Program-made: the position numbers and the translations under genes
Source: Rhizomys pruinosus
Lineage: Eukaryota > Chordata > Mammalia > Rodentia > Spalacidae
DNA length: 64,000 nucleotides
Direction: 5' to 3'
Assembly: GCA_009823505.1 (NCBI GenBank)
Contig: VZQC01006589.1
Coordinates: 5,685,440 to 5,749,439 of the forward strand
Shown here: positions 11,543 through 22,920 of the stretch, piece after piece
How positions within the stretch are numbered: position 1 is the first letter of the stretch
How the letters are laid out: the number at the start of each line of letters is the position of its first letter
The notes under the pieces: model-generated
The model's database searches: none
Seen by the model: the letters and a program-made list of their open reading frames with translations, nothing else
What the model was told of the DNA's origin: nothing

Positions 11543-11600
11543 ATTTATATTTCTCTATATTTACAGCACTTTGATAAAGTATCTATGGCAATATCAGAAT

Positions 11601-12168
11601 GTGTGGTAAGAGATTAAGGCACATTTAGTCCCTTTCCAAGACTTCCCCATGCCCTGCCATCTCAGCTCTGACACCTTCTCAGGGCACCAGGATCCTTATA
11701 CCCACTGCAAACTCTCATACCTTGAACTATCAGCCAATCTGTTCACTTCGATACCCCCAGCTCACCCTGGTGCTCCAGGACTATGGGAAGCCAATCCTGG
11801 AACATCAACTCAAAACCTGCACCTATACCTAGCTGAACTCTGTCCACCTTTTTACACCCCACTAACATGTCAACATAAAATGGCCCCAAACATAAACACC
11901 AACTGCTACTCAGCTGGGTCATAACATGACAAGCTGGGGAAAGAGCAAACAAAGGTACAAACAACCATTTAACAAGACAAGCTCATCTACCCATGAGATG
12001 GTAGTGGTAAGAAACACTACCACCAACACAAGTTCAGATGACTAAAAATGCACAAACAATATGAAGAGCGAAGATAATGTATCTATTCCAGAAATTAGTA
12101 TACCCAGAGTAATGTTTCTTGAGAAAAGCAATATAGTAGATTCACAAGCAGAGATTTCAAAATAGCAA
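11601..12168. repeat. Copy 1 of exact 568-bp direct duplication
   Basis: Begins GTGTGGTAAGAGATT and runs to the base before the single N at 12169. It equals 12170-12737 as far as I can read; the same 91-codon plus and 73-codon minus frames occur in both copies at a constant offset of 569. The right part (from about 12050) is old L1 ORF1 sequence. Confidence 0.95.
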
Positions 12169-12169
12169 N
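12169..12169. other. Single undetermined base (N)
   Basis: The only N in the window. The two identical 568-bp copies end and start exactly at it, which is the signature of an unmerged contig overlap. Confidence 0.98.
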
Positions 12170-12737
12170 GTGTGGTAAGAGATTAAGGCACATTTAGTCC
12201 CTTTCCAAGACTTCCCCATGCCCTGCCATCTCAGCTCTGACACCTTCTCAGGGCACCAGGATCCTTATACCCACTGCAAACTCTCATACCTTGAACTATC
12301 AGCCAATCTGTTCACTTCGATACCCCCAGCTCACCCTGGTGCTCCAGGACTATGGGAAGCCAATCCTGGAACATCAACTCAAAACCTGCACCTATACCTA
12401 GCTGAACTCTGTCCACCTTTTTACACCCCACTAACATGTCAACATAAAATGGCCCCAAACATAAACACCAACTGCTACTCAGCTGGGTCATAACATGACA
12501 AGCTGGGGAAAGAGCAAACAAAGGTACAAACAACCATTTAACAAGACAAGCTCATCTACCCATGAGATGGTAGTGGTAAGAAACACTACCACCAACACAA
12601 GTTCAGATGACTAAAAATGCACAAACAATATGAAGAGCGAAGATAATGTATCTATTCCAGAAATTAGTATACCCAGAGTAATGTTTCTTGAGAAAAGCAA
12701 TATAGTAGATTCACAAGCAGAGATTTCAAAATAGCAA
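12170..12737. repeat. Copy 2 of exact 568-bp direct duplication
   Basis: Begins GTGTGGTAAGAGATT directly after the N; homology ends at AATAGCAA, the last bases before the N in copy 1. Sequence then continues as uninterrupted old L1 ORF1. Confidence 0.95.
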
Positions 12738-13731
12738 TTACAAGTATGTATAAGGAACTCAGAGTATATATAAAAGACTAAATGAACACCAAGAAAACAC
12801 AAATAAATAAATAAAATAACTAGAACAAATCAAAATGTGAAATTTAGAATTCAATAAAGAGATAAAAATCTCTTAATCAAAAAAAAAAAAAAACTCAGGT
12901 ACTAAAAAAAAAAAGCTTAACAGAAAAAAAGCAAAAAGAAATAAAGGAAATGAAACAAAATATCCAGAAATGAAATATGGAAGACCTCTGGAAAATTGGA
13001 AAATGTCAAAACCTATGAATTGTAGTTATAGAAAAAAAGAGAAGAACATATTTTTTTTCTTCAAGTCAAAGCCACTGAAAGTATTTTTAATTAAATCATA
13101 GAAGTCAACATTCCAAATCTAGGAAAAGAGATACCTATCAACACACAAGAAGAATATAGAACGTCAAGTAAGAAAAAAAAAAAAAAACTTGTCCCCATCA
13201 TATAATAGTTAAAAACACTCAATGTACAGAACAAGAAAAGATATTGAAAGCTATGACAGAGAAAGATGAAGTCCCATATAAAGGCAGGCCCATCAGAATA
13301 ACATCTGACATTTCAATGGAATCCAGAAGGATTTGAACCCATGTGCTTCAAGTCATGAAAGAACACAGATTCCACCCAAGACCACTAAACCCAGTGAAGC
13401 TATCAATTATATTCAAAGTAATAAGAAAAATTCTCCATGACAAAAACAGATTTAAGGAATTTATGTCCACAAAACCAGGTATACAGAGAATATTCAGTAG
13501 AATACTTCAGTCTGAAGAGAGAGTAAACACTCTCAAGAGGATACAGACGATAAATTAATAGAAATTAATAAACTTTAATCAATAATAATGCTCTCAACTC
13601 TTTAGTAAAAGGACAAAAATCAATTGACTGGATTAAAGAACAAGATCCATGAATTTTCTGCCTCCAATAAACACACCTTACCATCAATAATCAATACCAT
13701 CTTAGGGTAAAAGATGGTAAAAATGTATTAC

Positions 13732-14184
13732 AGGTTTTGTTGAAGGGCTTTTCTGATACCTGATGTTACTCACCAACTTGCTATGTAATATAGGAATGGA
13801 AAGTAATATTTTTCTTTCCCTGCTCACAACTCTAATGTCAAAATGTGAGTGTCTAAGCATGTTTTGGAATTAACCTATAGTTTATTTTCAGATGTCATAA
13901 TTTCGGTATATGTGTGGCATGTATATATACATTTTTAGAGAAATACAATTTGGAAGGAACAACAACAACAAAAATAGACTGGGTCAAAGAACTGTCTGAA
14001 TCTGTAAACTTCTGCCCAAAACAATGAACTTCTGCATCAAAAAATTTTAAAAAGACTAAGAAAAAGATAGAAGACCTGCATGCCAGAATGCATGAGCTCT
14101 GGCAGGGTGAGGGGCAAAGAAGGAGGAATGGGTCTAAATTTGATTAATAAATGTATGAAATGCACAAAACTTCAATAACAAAAA
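13732..14184 (+). mobile_element. 5'-truncated L1 3' end inserted in older L1
   Basis: 453 bp of L1 3' UTR: TATAGTTTATTTTCAGATG, AACAACAACAAAAATAGACT, GCCAGAATGCATGAGCTCT, G-rich stretch, GGGTCTAAATTTGATTAA and AATAACAAAAA tail. Flanked by a 16-17 bp target duplication GGTAAAAATGTATTAC (13716-13731) and GGTAAAATATGTATTAC (14185-14201). The old ORF2 resumes directly after it. Confidence 0.9.
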
Positions 14185-14201
14185 GGTAAAATATGTATTA
14201 C

Positions 14202-14760
14202 GAGCAAAAATAAAAAAAAATAAGAAGCAAGCACATGTAACACTAGTCTACTATGTGACAAAATAGACTTCAAACTAAGCCTAGTCAGAAGAAACAAGGA
14301 AGGTCACTTCATAGTCATTTAAGGAAAAACACACTAAGATGATATTAGAGTCTTAACTGTATATGCACCACTACATGGGTACCCAATGTTATAAAATAAA
14401 CTCAAATCTAAAACAACACATTGACTCCAACACAGTGACAGTGGGTGACTTCTCTCTGCCGTTGCCAATAGACATGCCACCCAGACAAAAATTATATAGA
14501 GAAACCTGGAGTTAAATAACATCATAAATCAAGTAGACCTGCCAGCCATCTACAGAGTCATTGACCCATACATCAGATAATACATGTTAACTCAGCAGCC
14601 CCTGGAATTTACTCCAAAATTGACACAAAGCAAGTTTCCACAAGTACAGGAAAATTGAAATATCATACTGCATTCTATCTGACCACAAAAAAGATAGATG
14701 TCAATGAAAATAAAAATGTGGGAAAGTGCACAAAAATTCAATTAAAATATACAATAAGAA
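14202..14760 (+). pseudogene. Old L1 ORF2, endonuclease region
   Basis: Continuation of the L1 broken at 13731: DKIDFKLS, EGHF and VYAPLHGY-like stretches of the endonuclease domain, then degenerate sequence. Frames are disrupted. Confidence 0.7.
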
Positions 14761-14764
14761 AAGA

Positions 14765-14975
14765 AAAAAGGAGCTGAGGAAGCCAGAGGGAAGCAAGCCG
14801 TATCAGCATTCCTTCATGGTCTCTGCTGCAGTTCCACCTCCAGGTTCCTGCCTGAGTTCCTATCTGGCTTCCCTTGATGATGGACTGTGTGCTGTAAGTC
14901 TTACAGACTTTTCCTTACTGAGTTGCTTTTGGCCAGTTTTCTGTCACAGCTACAGAAAGCAAACTAAAATATGTA
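14765..14975 (+). mobile_element. Truncated MaLR-like LTR, family A relative
   Basis: Right half of a family A type LTR: GCATTCCTTCATGGTCTCTG, CCACCTCCAGGTTCCTGCC, GATGATGGACTGTG, GTCACAGCTACAGAAAGC and an AAACTAAAATA end. Left half missing. Confidence 0.6.
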
Positions 14976-14989
14976 ACTAAATGGTCTAC

Positions 14990-15704
14990 TGTCTGATGTA
15001 CTCTTAGTTTGATTTGCTAGGATTTTGTTGAGAATATTTGCATCTATGTTCAGGGCTACTGGTCTGCAGTTTGTTTGTTTTTTACCTTTGCAAGAATTTG
15101 GTATCAGAATTATCCTCTGGTGTTACAGAAAAAGAGTAGCAAAATGCCTTACTCTTACAGTTTTTTGAACAAGTTGTTTCAGTTCTTCTATATTATCTTA
15201 TAAACCAACTCGAAATTCTTTCCTTGGTGAGAAACTTTTCAATTACTATTTCAGTCTCTTTACACATTGACCTCTTTGGGTGTTCTATTTCTTGCTATTA
15301 TGTCGGTAGGATGTATGTGTCAAGAGATTTGTCTGCTTTTCCTGGGTTTTTTACTTGCTAGTGTATAATTGTTTAAAGTAGTTACTTATGACCCTTTACA
15401 TGTCCTTGATATCAGATATAATGTTTTCTTATTCAAAATTCAATTTTGAGCTTATGCTACATTTTTTCTTGCCAATTCGGCTGAGAGTTTGTCCATTTTG
15501 TTTTTATTTGCAAAGAGCAACTAGGATTTCATCGAACTTAACGTTATTTTGATTTTAACTTCTAATTTATTTAATTCTGTTCTGATTTTTGTCATTTTTA
15601 TTTTACTAATTCAGGGTTTGGTTTGTCCTTGCTTTTCTAAGTCCGTGAAGTATACCATTATGTTGCTTATCTGAAATGTTTTTAATTTTGATGTTTAAAA
15701 TTCC
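14990..15704 (-). pseudogene. Old L1 ORF2, RT N-terminus and linker
   Basis: The minus strand translates to the [17 protein letters not shown] start of the reverse transcriptase domain (about 15060-15010) and, further left in the protein, the linker helix with an ELNEIETKK-like pattern (about 15620-15540). Highly mutated. Confidence 0.7.
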
Positions 15705-15782
15705 TTCTTTTCATGGTGCTACATCTTGAATCCAGGTCCTCACAGAGAGACAAGTGTTCTAACCCTGAAGCACAACCCCAGT
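15705..15782 (-). mobile_element. ID-like tRNA-derived SINE fragment
   Basis: Antisense TGGTGCTACATCTTGAATCC then CTAACCCTGAAGCACAACCC, resembling the tRNA-Ala-like ID/B4 head. About 75 bp and diverged. Confidence 0.5.
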
Positions 15783-16150
15783 TCTAAACTTCCCTGAATT
15801 CTGTTTTTGCTATATCATATGGAATTTGTATTCTAGTATTTTCCTCTTTTTTAGGGTGTTTTAATTTTGCTGGGTAAGTTTTGTTTCCTAAAATTATTTT
15901 ACAATAAAAACTAAACAGCATTTCGTGTGACCACTATTTATTTTTAGATTTACGCTTTCAAGTATTATTTTAGGAAAGTAAAATAATATGATTTTGAGTA
16001 ATTATAAACATGTGAAATGGCATAATAGATAAAGGATGAGTCTCATCACTCTGAAGGGCTCTATGTATAGATAAATACAAAGCAAACATTAATGAGTCAT
16101 TTTGAGACTTTGCAAGATCAACTCCTGAGGAGTTATTTCTTCATATTCTT
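15783..16150. other. Single-copy AT-rich DNA
   Basis: May include the worn edge of the antisense L1 on its left; nothing definite. Confidence 0.4.
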
Positions 16151-16154
16151 TTTT

Positions 16155-16250
16155 AAAGTTTATTTGTTTTTATGTGTATGAATGTACTGTCTGCATGTAG
16201 GTCTGTGCACAATAGGTGAACATTTCAATGTAGCAGAAGACAGAAACATG
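16155..16250 (-). mobile_element. B2 SINE tail fragment
   Basis: Antisense 3' part of B2 only: TTTATGTGTATGAATGTACT, GTCTGCATGTAGGTCTGTGC. The tRNA-like head is missing. Confidence 0.8.
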
Positions 16251-16959
16251 CTAAGAAGCTTCATATCCTCTGCTCTCTGAAATTAATCAGTTTTATTCTT
16301 TTAAGCCCTTGAACTGAAGGTAATGAGGATGATGATAATGATGATGATTCTATAACTATGTTGGTGCATCTACAAAAGAGACTAAGAATGTAACCCATCT
16401 CTTATTCCATGAGAAAAGACTCTGATCTACTTAGAGAAGGTCTCCTCGTCTGAGTGGTTCTTAAGGAAATAGTCTCCAAGTTTTCCTTAAAACTAATCCC
16501 ACAAAAAAATTGACCAGGGAAATTCCCAGTCCTTGCCCAGACAAATTCCGTTAGTCTTGGAGAAAAGAGTATAACTTCTTTCTAAATAAAGGAAGGATCA
16601 GAGAGGGTATTTGCATACATTATTAATCATTCCTCTCTGTGGCTTCCTTATGCATGGAACCAGGGCCACAATTGAATGCAGATCTCTCAAGCAAGCTCAT
16701 TCCTGGGTGTCCCAAAGGATTCTCAGTAACATCAAACCGCATTGAGATGGTGTGGAACAAAATAGGGAAAACAAACCCCAAGTGTTATAAGGCCTGAAGG
16801 CAGAGAGATGTTTCATTTGCATCCCCTAGTTCAAGAAAGACTCTGAATGAGAAATATTTAGGGTAGCAATGGAGCATAAGAAAATAAAAATGAATGACTA
16901 GGTAAAACATGGCTGTGTAAGGAAGAGTTTTCATGATCTAAACTTCAGAAAAGATGATG
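16251..16959. other. Single-copy DNA
   Basis: Nothing recognised apart from a short GATGAT run at 16326-16348. Confidence 0.5.
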
Positions 16960-17589
16960 AATGGTTTTTCTCCCGTCGCAGCTTGTATAGTATTCCTAGA
17001 ACAATGAAAGCTAGTCTTCAGAGAATAGACTCTTAGGTGAATTCCAGCTCCATTTCTCCACATTCTGTATCAAAAGTGCAGCCTGTATTCAGCAATAAGG
17101 TCTTATCTTCAAGTTCTGAGAGCTAATCAAAGGCCGGGGCAAGAGTGTGTTCTTTTGGGAATCTCTTGCACTACCCTAACCAACAACTACTCTAAGGAAA
17201 CTTTCTCCTGTCTAGCACTGTGTTGCTTGTTTTATAGCCTTCAGGTATACACAGGCACTCACGATCAGATATAGTATGTGTACTTTTAGGGGGGATTAGA
17301 GTTAATGCATTTACCTCTGGCTTTTTACATCACCTAAACTTTATCTCTTCTCTCCCTTTCTGTCTAACTCCCTCCTCCCTCCCCAGTTACAGAGCCCCAT
17401 TTTCCTTTGGACAATACCTACCTCCTATTATTCTCCCTCTCTTGAATTCCTCTCTTTTACCTCCATGGCATCTTGTATGTTCTTCCCTTCTCCATACCCA
17501 GTTGAATACCCCCATTTTTTTCCACTTTCCCTTTAGTATCATCCATTTCCTATGTCTTTCTCATTTTCCTGGCTCCTGCTGTTACATCA

Positions 17590-17643
<54 letters not shown>

Positions 17644-17780
17644 TTAGATATAGATATAGATATATATTCAAACAGAAGAGCCTGGGGCTAAGATTCACAA
17701 ATAAGGGAAGCATATATCATTTGTTTTTTCAAGTCTGTGTTACTTTGTTACTTTACTTAGTATAAAAGTTTCTCCCACTC
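16960..17780 (-). mobile_element. L1 (Lx-type) 3' UTR, antisense
   Basis: Shares ATGAAAGCTAG and CAGCAATAAGGTCTTA-type blocks with the repeat at 33.3-34.1 kb. The pyrimidine-rich 17340-17580 is the sense-strand polypurine tract typical of L1 3' UTRs, and 17720-17780 resembles the antisense end of ORF2. Assignment to L1 is inferred from this layout. Confidence 0.6.
17590..17668. repeat. (TAGA)n microsatellite
   Basis: About 13 perfect TAGA units, then TAGATA/TATA variants. Confidence 0.95.
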
Positions 17781-17789
17781 AGCTATATA

Positions 17790-18862
17790 GACTAATAACC
17801 ACAGTGACTGGCACAACAAAATATCTCTATGGAGCAGAAGTGGCACATTTATCTAGGAAGTAATCAACAGGCATCTAATTGGACTTAAACCCCTCTCAGT
17901 GGGTGGGAACTCATGGGTGGCACTGTAAATATAATCAAATTTAAATGGATGGAGAGGTCATAGATCCTAGAGAAAACTTGATCTCTGTCAGATCTCTAGA
18001 GAAATTTCTTACTGTATGCTAAATATGAATCCTTATATTTATAGACAAGTATACCACATACCACTCATCAAAGAAGCAGCTTTTTACAACAGATAGAGTT
18101 CCACAGAGTTGTTCTTTGTATGTGACCACAACTGGTCACATACAAAGAACGTATGTTCTTTGTATGTGACCACAACTGGTCACATACAAAGAACATACGT
18201 CTGAAAGATGCCCAGCCTAAGTGATACCTAAGGCTCATGAAACGTTCTGGAATAGTGGGTAGAGAGAATACTAATACAACCCTTAACTCTCGCCAATGAA
18301 TATCCCTCATAGAATAGAGTGTGATGCACACAGAAGTCAACAACTTACCAAGTTTTAGAGAACAAGAGACTGCAGAGTATGTGGATAAGACTCCTATATT
18401 AATCCTCACCTACCTATGCCTCAGGACCATTCCAGAAGAGGGAGCAGAAAGATTGTAAGGGACTGGGGTTGGTACATTAACATAAAATGGGCTTTCAGTC
18501 CTCTGGTAACTTGCTTATATGAATTTGTAACAATGGTGACAGCATGCACAAGATTTATGCTGACTCACCAGGAAAAGAACCAGCATACTGAGGAAATGAG
18601 CATTAGGCTCCAATCCTAAATGAGGTACTATTGGCAACTAATTACTTCTGGTGAGGGAGTGACTCAAGATAGGCTGACTAGACTCCAGTGGACAGACTCA
18701 AACTGAGGGACATCTGGGTACAAATGCTTGCCCAGATAGGAGTTTATACATCAATTCTGATGGGGTGAGCAGCTGTGCGAGAGCCCAAATGAGGAGTCAA
18801 AATTCGATTAAGATCTATTATATGAAATGCACAAAAGCTCAATAAAAATAAACATAAAAAGA
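17790..18862 (+). mobile_element. L1 (Lx-type) 3' UTR, sense
   Basis: Contains the conserved blocks GGGAACTCATGGGTGGCACT, GAGGTCATAGATCCTAGAG, CTTGATCTCTG, ATGAATCCTTATATTTATAG and ACCACTCATCAAAGAAGC, and ends ATGAAATGCACAAAAGC with AATAAAAATAAA as poly(A). Two open frames inside it (113 and 67 codons) are untranslated-region noise. It holds the hairpin duplication below. Confidence 0.7.
18111..18200. repeat. Two tandem perfect hairpins
   Basis: Unit 1 (18111-18150) and unit 2 (18155-18194) are identical 40-mers, each a perfect inverted repeat with 18-base arms (arm ends GTGACCA/TGGTCAC) around the loop CAAC. Around unit 2 the arms extend to 24 bases (18149-18172 and 18177-18200). The units are separated by GTAT. 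Confidence 0.98.
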
Positions 18863-18865
18863 TAA

Positions 18866-19293
18866 TGAGTGAAGTTGGAGAGTCAAAGACTGTGATAAAG
18901 CTATATGGTCCAAAGATTTCAATAGTACATTATCAAATGACTATACAACAAATTTGCTTGTTAAGTGTCAGAAATAGGGGTTGGTTAAAATATGAAGATT
19001 CTTCCCAGAACTCCCTGGTCAGAGAAGTCAAAATAACTGTCAGTGCCTTTGAGAGAAATGAGCAAATTATGCCCCTTCTTTGAGGACAAAAAACACTGAA
19101 TTTATCTTTTACATACTGGTTATACATACTTAAAGGAATATCTATTTGGCAATGACAAGAAGGAATTATGACTGGCCAAATTAAAAAGAGTGCCTCGTTT
19201 TTGTGTAATTCATTATAATCTTCAAGTAATTCATTATAATCTTCAAGTCATTCTTGATTTGACCTTCACAAAATATACCCATTTGTCAACAAA
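18866..19293. other. Single-copy DNA with a 21-bp tandem duplication
   Basis: 19207-19227 and 19228-19248 are identical (AATTCATTATAATCTTCAAG then T). Nothing else recognised. Confidence 0.7.
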
Positions 19294-19294
19294 T

Positions 19295-19326
<32 letters not shown>

Positions 19327-19331
19327 TATAT
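19294..19331. repeat. (TA)n microsatellite
   Basis: About 18 TA units with one CA interruption. Confidence 0.95.
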
Positions 19332-20544
19332 TATACCACTTTCAATATATAAATTTCGAAATGAAGGAAAAAAATTATATGAACTACAACACTGTGCACA
19401 GATGAGCTGGAAAGCTTCCAGATGGATCCAGTATGTCTATGCCACAGGCTATAAAGGCACAGAGAATGAGTCTTATGCATATGCATTTAAATTTTACTAA
19501 AGTATATATACGTGGGCTCTAGAATAAAGAGAAATACCAATAACATGCTGTATATGTTACTTAAAAGTTAAAAGTGATTATCCCAGGCTAGGTGGATATT
19601 AGTCAAGGTATAAAGTTTCATTTAGGAAGACAAAAATGTTCCAGAGTGCTATCGTACAACAAGGAAAATGTAGTTAACAATAATCTATATTTTGAAAGTA
19701 CTATGAGTAAATTTAAATTTCTCATCACTAAAAAAGATGGACCAGGTTGTTAAATGTTTTATTGTTTGTCAGTTCCATACTACAATTAAAATATAATGAA
19801 TTGTACTTTTCAACCCCATCCCTTTAGCTCATCTTCCTATTCTGCCACAGGCTATGTGGAACTAGTCTTCTGCCTACTTTTAAGCTTTCTTTGTATGTGT
19901 AACCCACCAGGCTTAATTACATTTTCTTGCCTGAGTGTCTGTGGGTAACAAGGGTAACTTACCAGTGACTGCACTACTAAAGAAAATGATACTCCCTCCC
20001 AATTAGATTGATTTAATAATTTTATTTTGCATAAATAAATCAAAATGTCACATTGAATCCCATAATGCATAATTATAACTTATTATTTAAAACATTAATT
20101 TTAAATGTAGATTTTTGTCCTTAAATAATTCAGGTTTATTAAGCCATCCATAAGTAATGTGTTTATTTGAATATCTAGTTTAGCAGTCCATTAACCAGGA
20201 CTTCTATTTTCTGAAGCTTGAACAACTTGAGGCCTCTCTGACCCTGAAGTAATTGGGACCCTACTCTCAGAAGTAGTTAATGTAGTGATACCGTACAACT
20301 GGCCTGCGAGTGTACCAGTGTAAATAGAGTCAATCAGTTCCTCGGGTTCTTATACTCACGCTCCACATCCACTCTTCTTAATCACTCCAGGGCCAGGTAC
20401 ACTCCAGTAATTATTCACACTAACCAGTAGCAAGACTTCTTAGGCTCCTTTACCTCCTCCCTACAGAGAAACCATAATACAGGATCTTGTAAACGCTTCC
20501 ATCCTGCTTCCCTATATCACATGGTTTTTATATTACAAAACAAT
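19332..20544. other. Single-copy DNA
   Basis: No repeat, RNA gene or coding feature recognised. Confidence 0.5.
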
Positions 20545-20848
20545 GTTCCAGGCCCACTCCAAGGATGTCAAAACCCCGCATACTCAAATCATTTCTATAA
20601 AATGGTGCAGCATTTGTATAAATGCTATGTGCATTTTCCCTAGCAATCTAAATCAGCTCTAGATGGTACATAATATTTAACAACGTAAGTATGCAAGTAA
20701 TGGTTATATTGGAGTACAAGGGGAAAATATATGACTTTGAAAAAATCATTCCATGTTTAGTACATTTTCCTCCAAATATTTTTGATCTTGGATCCACAGT
20801 TGGTTGAAACAACAGATGCAGAACTCATAGAAATAATGGGCTGATGAT
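20545..20848. mobile_element. MER2-like Tigger DNA transposon fossil
   Basis: Ordered matches to the eutherian MER2 pattern: CATACTCAAATCATTTCTAT, ATAAAATGGTGCAGCATTTG, AATCAGCTCTAGATGGTACA, CTCCAAATATTTTTGATC, CCACAGTTGGTTGAAAC, ACAGATGCAGAACTC. No transposase coding. Such elements stopped moving early in placental mammals, so this marks old DNA. Confidence 0.72.
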
Positions 20849-21322
20849 GGAATTAGATATTTTCATCTAGTAATACAATTCACAGTTGAAAGCTCAAGCC
20901 AATAGGCAGACAAATGGTCTGCTGCCTGTGTTTGTGCATGAAGTTTAACACCCACCCATTTGTGCATGCAATGGCTACATTGTCAGAAATGACTAGTAGC
21001 AAGCAAAACAGATGACCTGAGGGGGAAAAAGAAAACTAAAGTATTTCCTATTTACAGAGCAAGTCTGTCACCTTGGTGTAGTATATATATTTTCTCATGT
21101 CATTTATACTAAAGCATAATATTATTTTAAATTCAACAGTAATCCATCACCAGTATGTAATTTAAAAAGCAAATGCTAATTCTTAGACTGCAATGTTGCA
21201 TTAATTGTTCTCAAAAAGGACATTTCAAAATTTGAGACTAGATAATAATTAAATCCAAAAAGGCTATGTCTTAAACCATGGAGTTATTTAAGTATTGTTG
21301 AATGTTAAATTGTAAATAATAT
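20849..21322. other. Single-copy DNA
   Basis: Nothing recognised. Confidence 0.5.
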
Positions 21323-21533
21323 GGGGCTAGAGAGATGGCTCAGAGGTTGAGAACACTGGCTGCTCTTGTAGAGGACCCAGGTTTGATGCCCAGCACCCAC
21401 ATTGTAGCTAATTCCAGTTCCAGAGGATCTGATGCCCTCCTCTGTCTTCCACGGGCATTACACATGAGTGCACTTACACACATGCATGCAATACACTCAT
21501 ACACATAAAATAAAAATAATAAATAAAATATAT
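21323..21533 (+). mobile_element. B2 SINE, older form
   Basis: GGGGCTAGAGAGATGGCTC head, single TTCCAGTTCCAGAGGATC body, CATGCATGCAATACACTC and A-rich tail. A short deletion removes the AACTGTCTGTAACTCC region. Confidence 0.92.
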
Positions 21534-22500
21534 TTGAAAAGTTTATTGTTTAACTGCAATGATGAGTAGGTAGTAATATGTGTGATTGTTAAAGAACGCT
21601 ACATAAAAATAAACTAATGTGTCAGTACGAAAGAGTGGGACTGAAGTTTTACTTTTCTCTGGCTCTTCTCATTTTCTCTTATCTTTTTTATACCATCGAT
21701 ACTTAGGAGACAAGGTAAGCTCAGGGCAGGGATGATTCTAGAACACCATGGTTCTGGTTTACACTGTCAAACATTCTTCTTTAATCCAACCCAAGCTGCA
21801 CTTCAAACTGACGTAGAAAGCATTAACAAAGAGGACGACTGAGGTTAGAATGTTCACAAATAATTATAAACAAGTGCATTGTTTACTTCATCTGTAAAGC
21901 TTCAGGAGTCCATTAATGCTCCAGTTTTCAGAACCCTGCAAGCACTCAACCAATCTGGCACCAAGTCTTCCCTTATGCAAGCTGCAGGTTCTCGATCTCA
22001 CACACATACACAGCTAAAGCATTTTTATTCCCCATAGGTTATGCTCAAACAATTTGAAACATTGCACAGCAGAAATGAACTTGATAATAGATTACCTTGA
22101 TATAGTCCACCCAGCTCCCTTCATTAAGGTAACACCTTGTAGAAATGCATATGAGCCTTAGTAAGTGGTCTAGATGTGTCATTATTTGGGGGGTGTATGG
22201 ATGAAGTCATTTACATAAACACACAAAGCACACCAAACAAGGTGAAAGCCAAACTGCCCCCTGCTTTGATGAATGCATTTCCTGGGGTATAAAGAGGAGC
22301 TTTACTTTCGCAGAGTATTTAGTGTCACTGTAACTCCTCTAACCCAAAATAAAGTCTCACTTATTACTGAAGGATGAAAGTGTGTGGCCTTCCAAGAAAA
22401 GTGCAGAGATAGCCTAGGTATGGCTAACAAAAAAGATATTCTTCTCTCTAATTCTAATTCCCCGTTTCCTCACTTGATTACTCTTCCATTTTGTTTGCTT
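21534..22500. other. Single-copy DNA with a promoter-like stretch
   Basis: No coding feature. The right part (about 22080-22400) could be an unrecognised LTR; see the next entry. Confidence 0.4.
22284..22353 (+). promoter_or_regulatory. TATA box and AATAAA pair, possible LTR remnant
   Basis: GGGGTATAAAGAGGAGC (TATA at 22288-22294) is followed about 55 bases later by CCAAAATAAAG (AATAAA at 22348-22353). That compact order is typical of U3-R in LTRs. No ends or target duplication seen. Confidence 0.3.
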
Positions 22501-22600
22501 CTTTTTTTTTTTTTTTTTTGGCTTAGCTCACTATGTAGCTAGGCATGCCTCAAACCCATGAAAATCCTCTCAAATCTTGAGAATATGAGACTATAAAATC
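22501..22600 (-). mobile_element. Old B1 fragment
   Basis: T-run then antisense CACTATGTAGCTAGGC and CAAACCCATGAAAATCCTC in B1 order; strongly diverged. Confidence 0.5.
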
Positions 22601-22920
22601 ACCTTGCTGCCTCACTGAGCTACCTACTATTTTTTATATAGTACCCCTGAAATGTACTAAATTGTGCTACTTTTATTCGAAAACAAATTGTAATGGTTGA
22701 AAATTATTCAAGATTAGAGGAACCAATAAAGAAACAGCAAAGATAAAAGAATGTTTCCCATGGCTCCTCCCTGTCACTACTAATTGTTTTACAACCCCAG
22801 TCATCAGGAGAAACCACTCAGCAGATCTTCTAAAGAATACCTAGGGAGATCTCCCAAGACCAGCTGAAGTGCAGGAAGGCAGGCATCTGAAGGAGGTAAG
22901 CAAAGCAAGCTTTCAACAAA

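Larger units (their letters stand above)
12050..13715 (+). pseudogene. Old L1 ORF1 and start of ORF2
   Basis: Lx-like L1 body. Lys/Asn/Glu-rich coiled-coil coding remnants run from about 12640; 13262-13558 gives the ORF1 C-terminal domain (a KLSIIF...ILHDKNRF...PGIQRIF pattern matching the LYPGKMSI...FHDINEM...PTLQRIL block of the better copy at 23.9-24.1 kb). From 13590 the first ORF2 codons follow (SIDWIKEQDP). Many stops and frame changes; A-runs near 12880 and 13170. ORF1 binds L1 RNA in a ribonucleoprotein; this copy cannot. The left part includes the artefactual duplication. Confidence 0.75.

Noticed and set aside
11649..12493. Pair of identical 91-codon frames suggesting a duplicated gene
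   Set aside because: The identity is the 568-bp duplication around the N; no recognisable protein.
18111..18200. Possible CRISPR array or rho-independent terminator
   Set aside because: Only two units, no spacers of array length, no U-tract, and a mammalian repeat context.
18068..18409. 113-codon minus frame with internal repeats
   Set aside because: It reads through the hairpin duplication in an L1 3' UTR.
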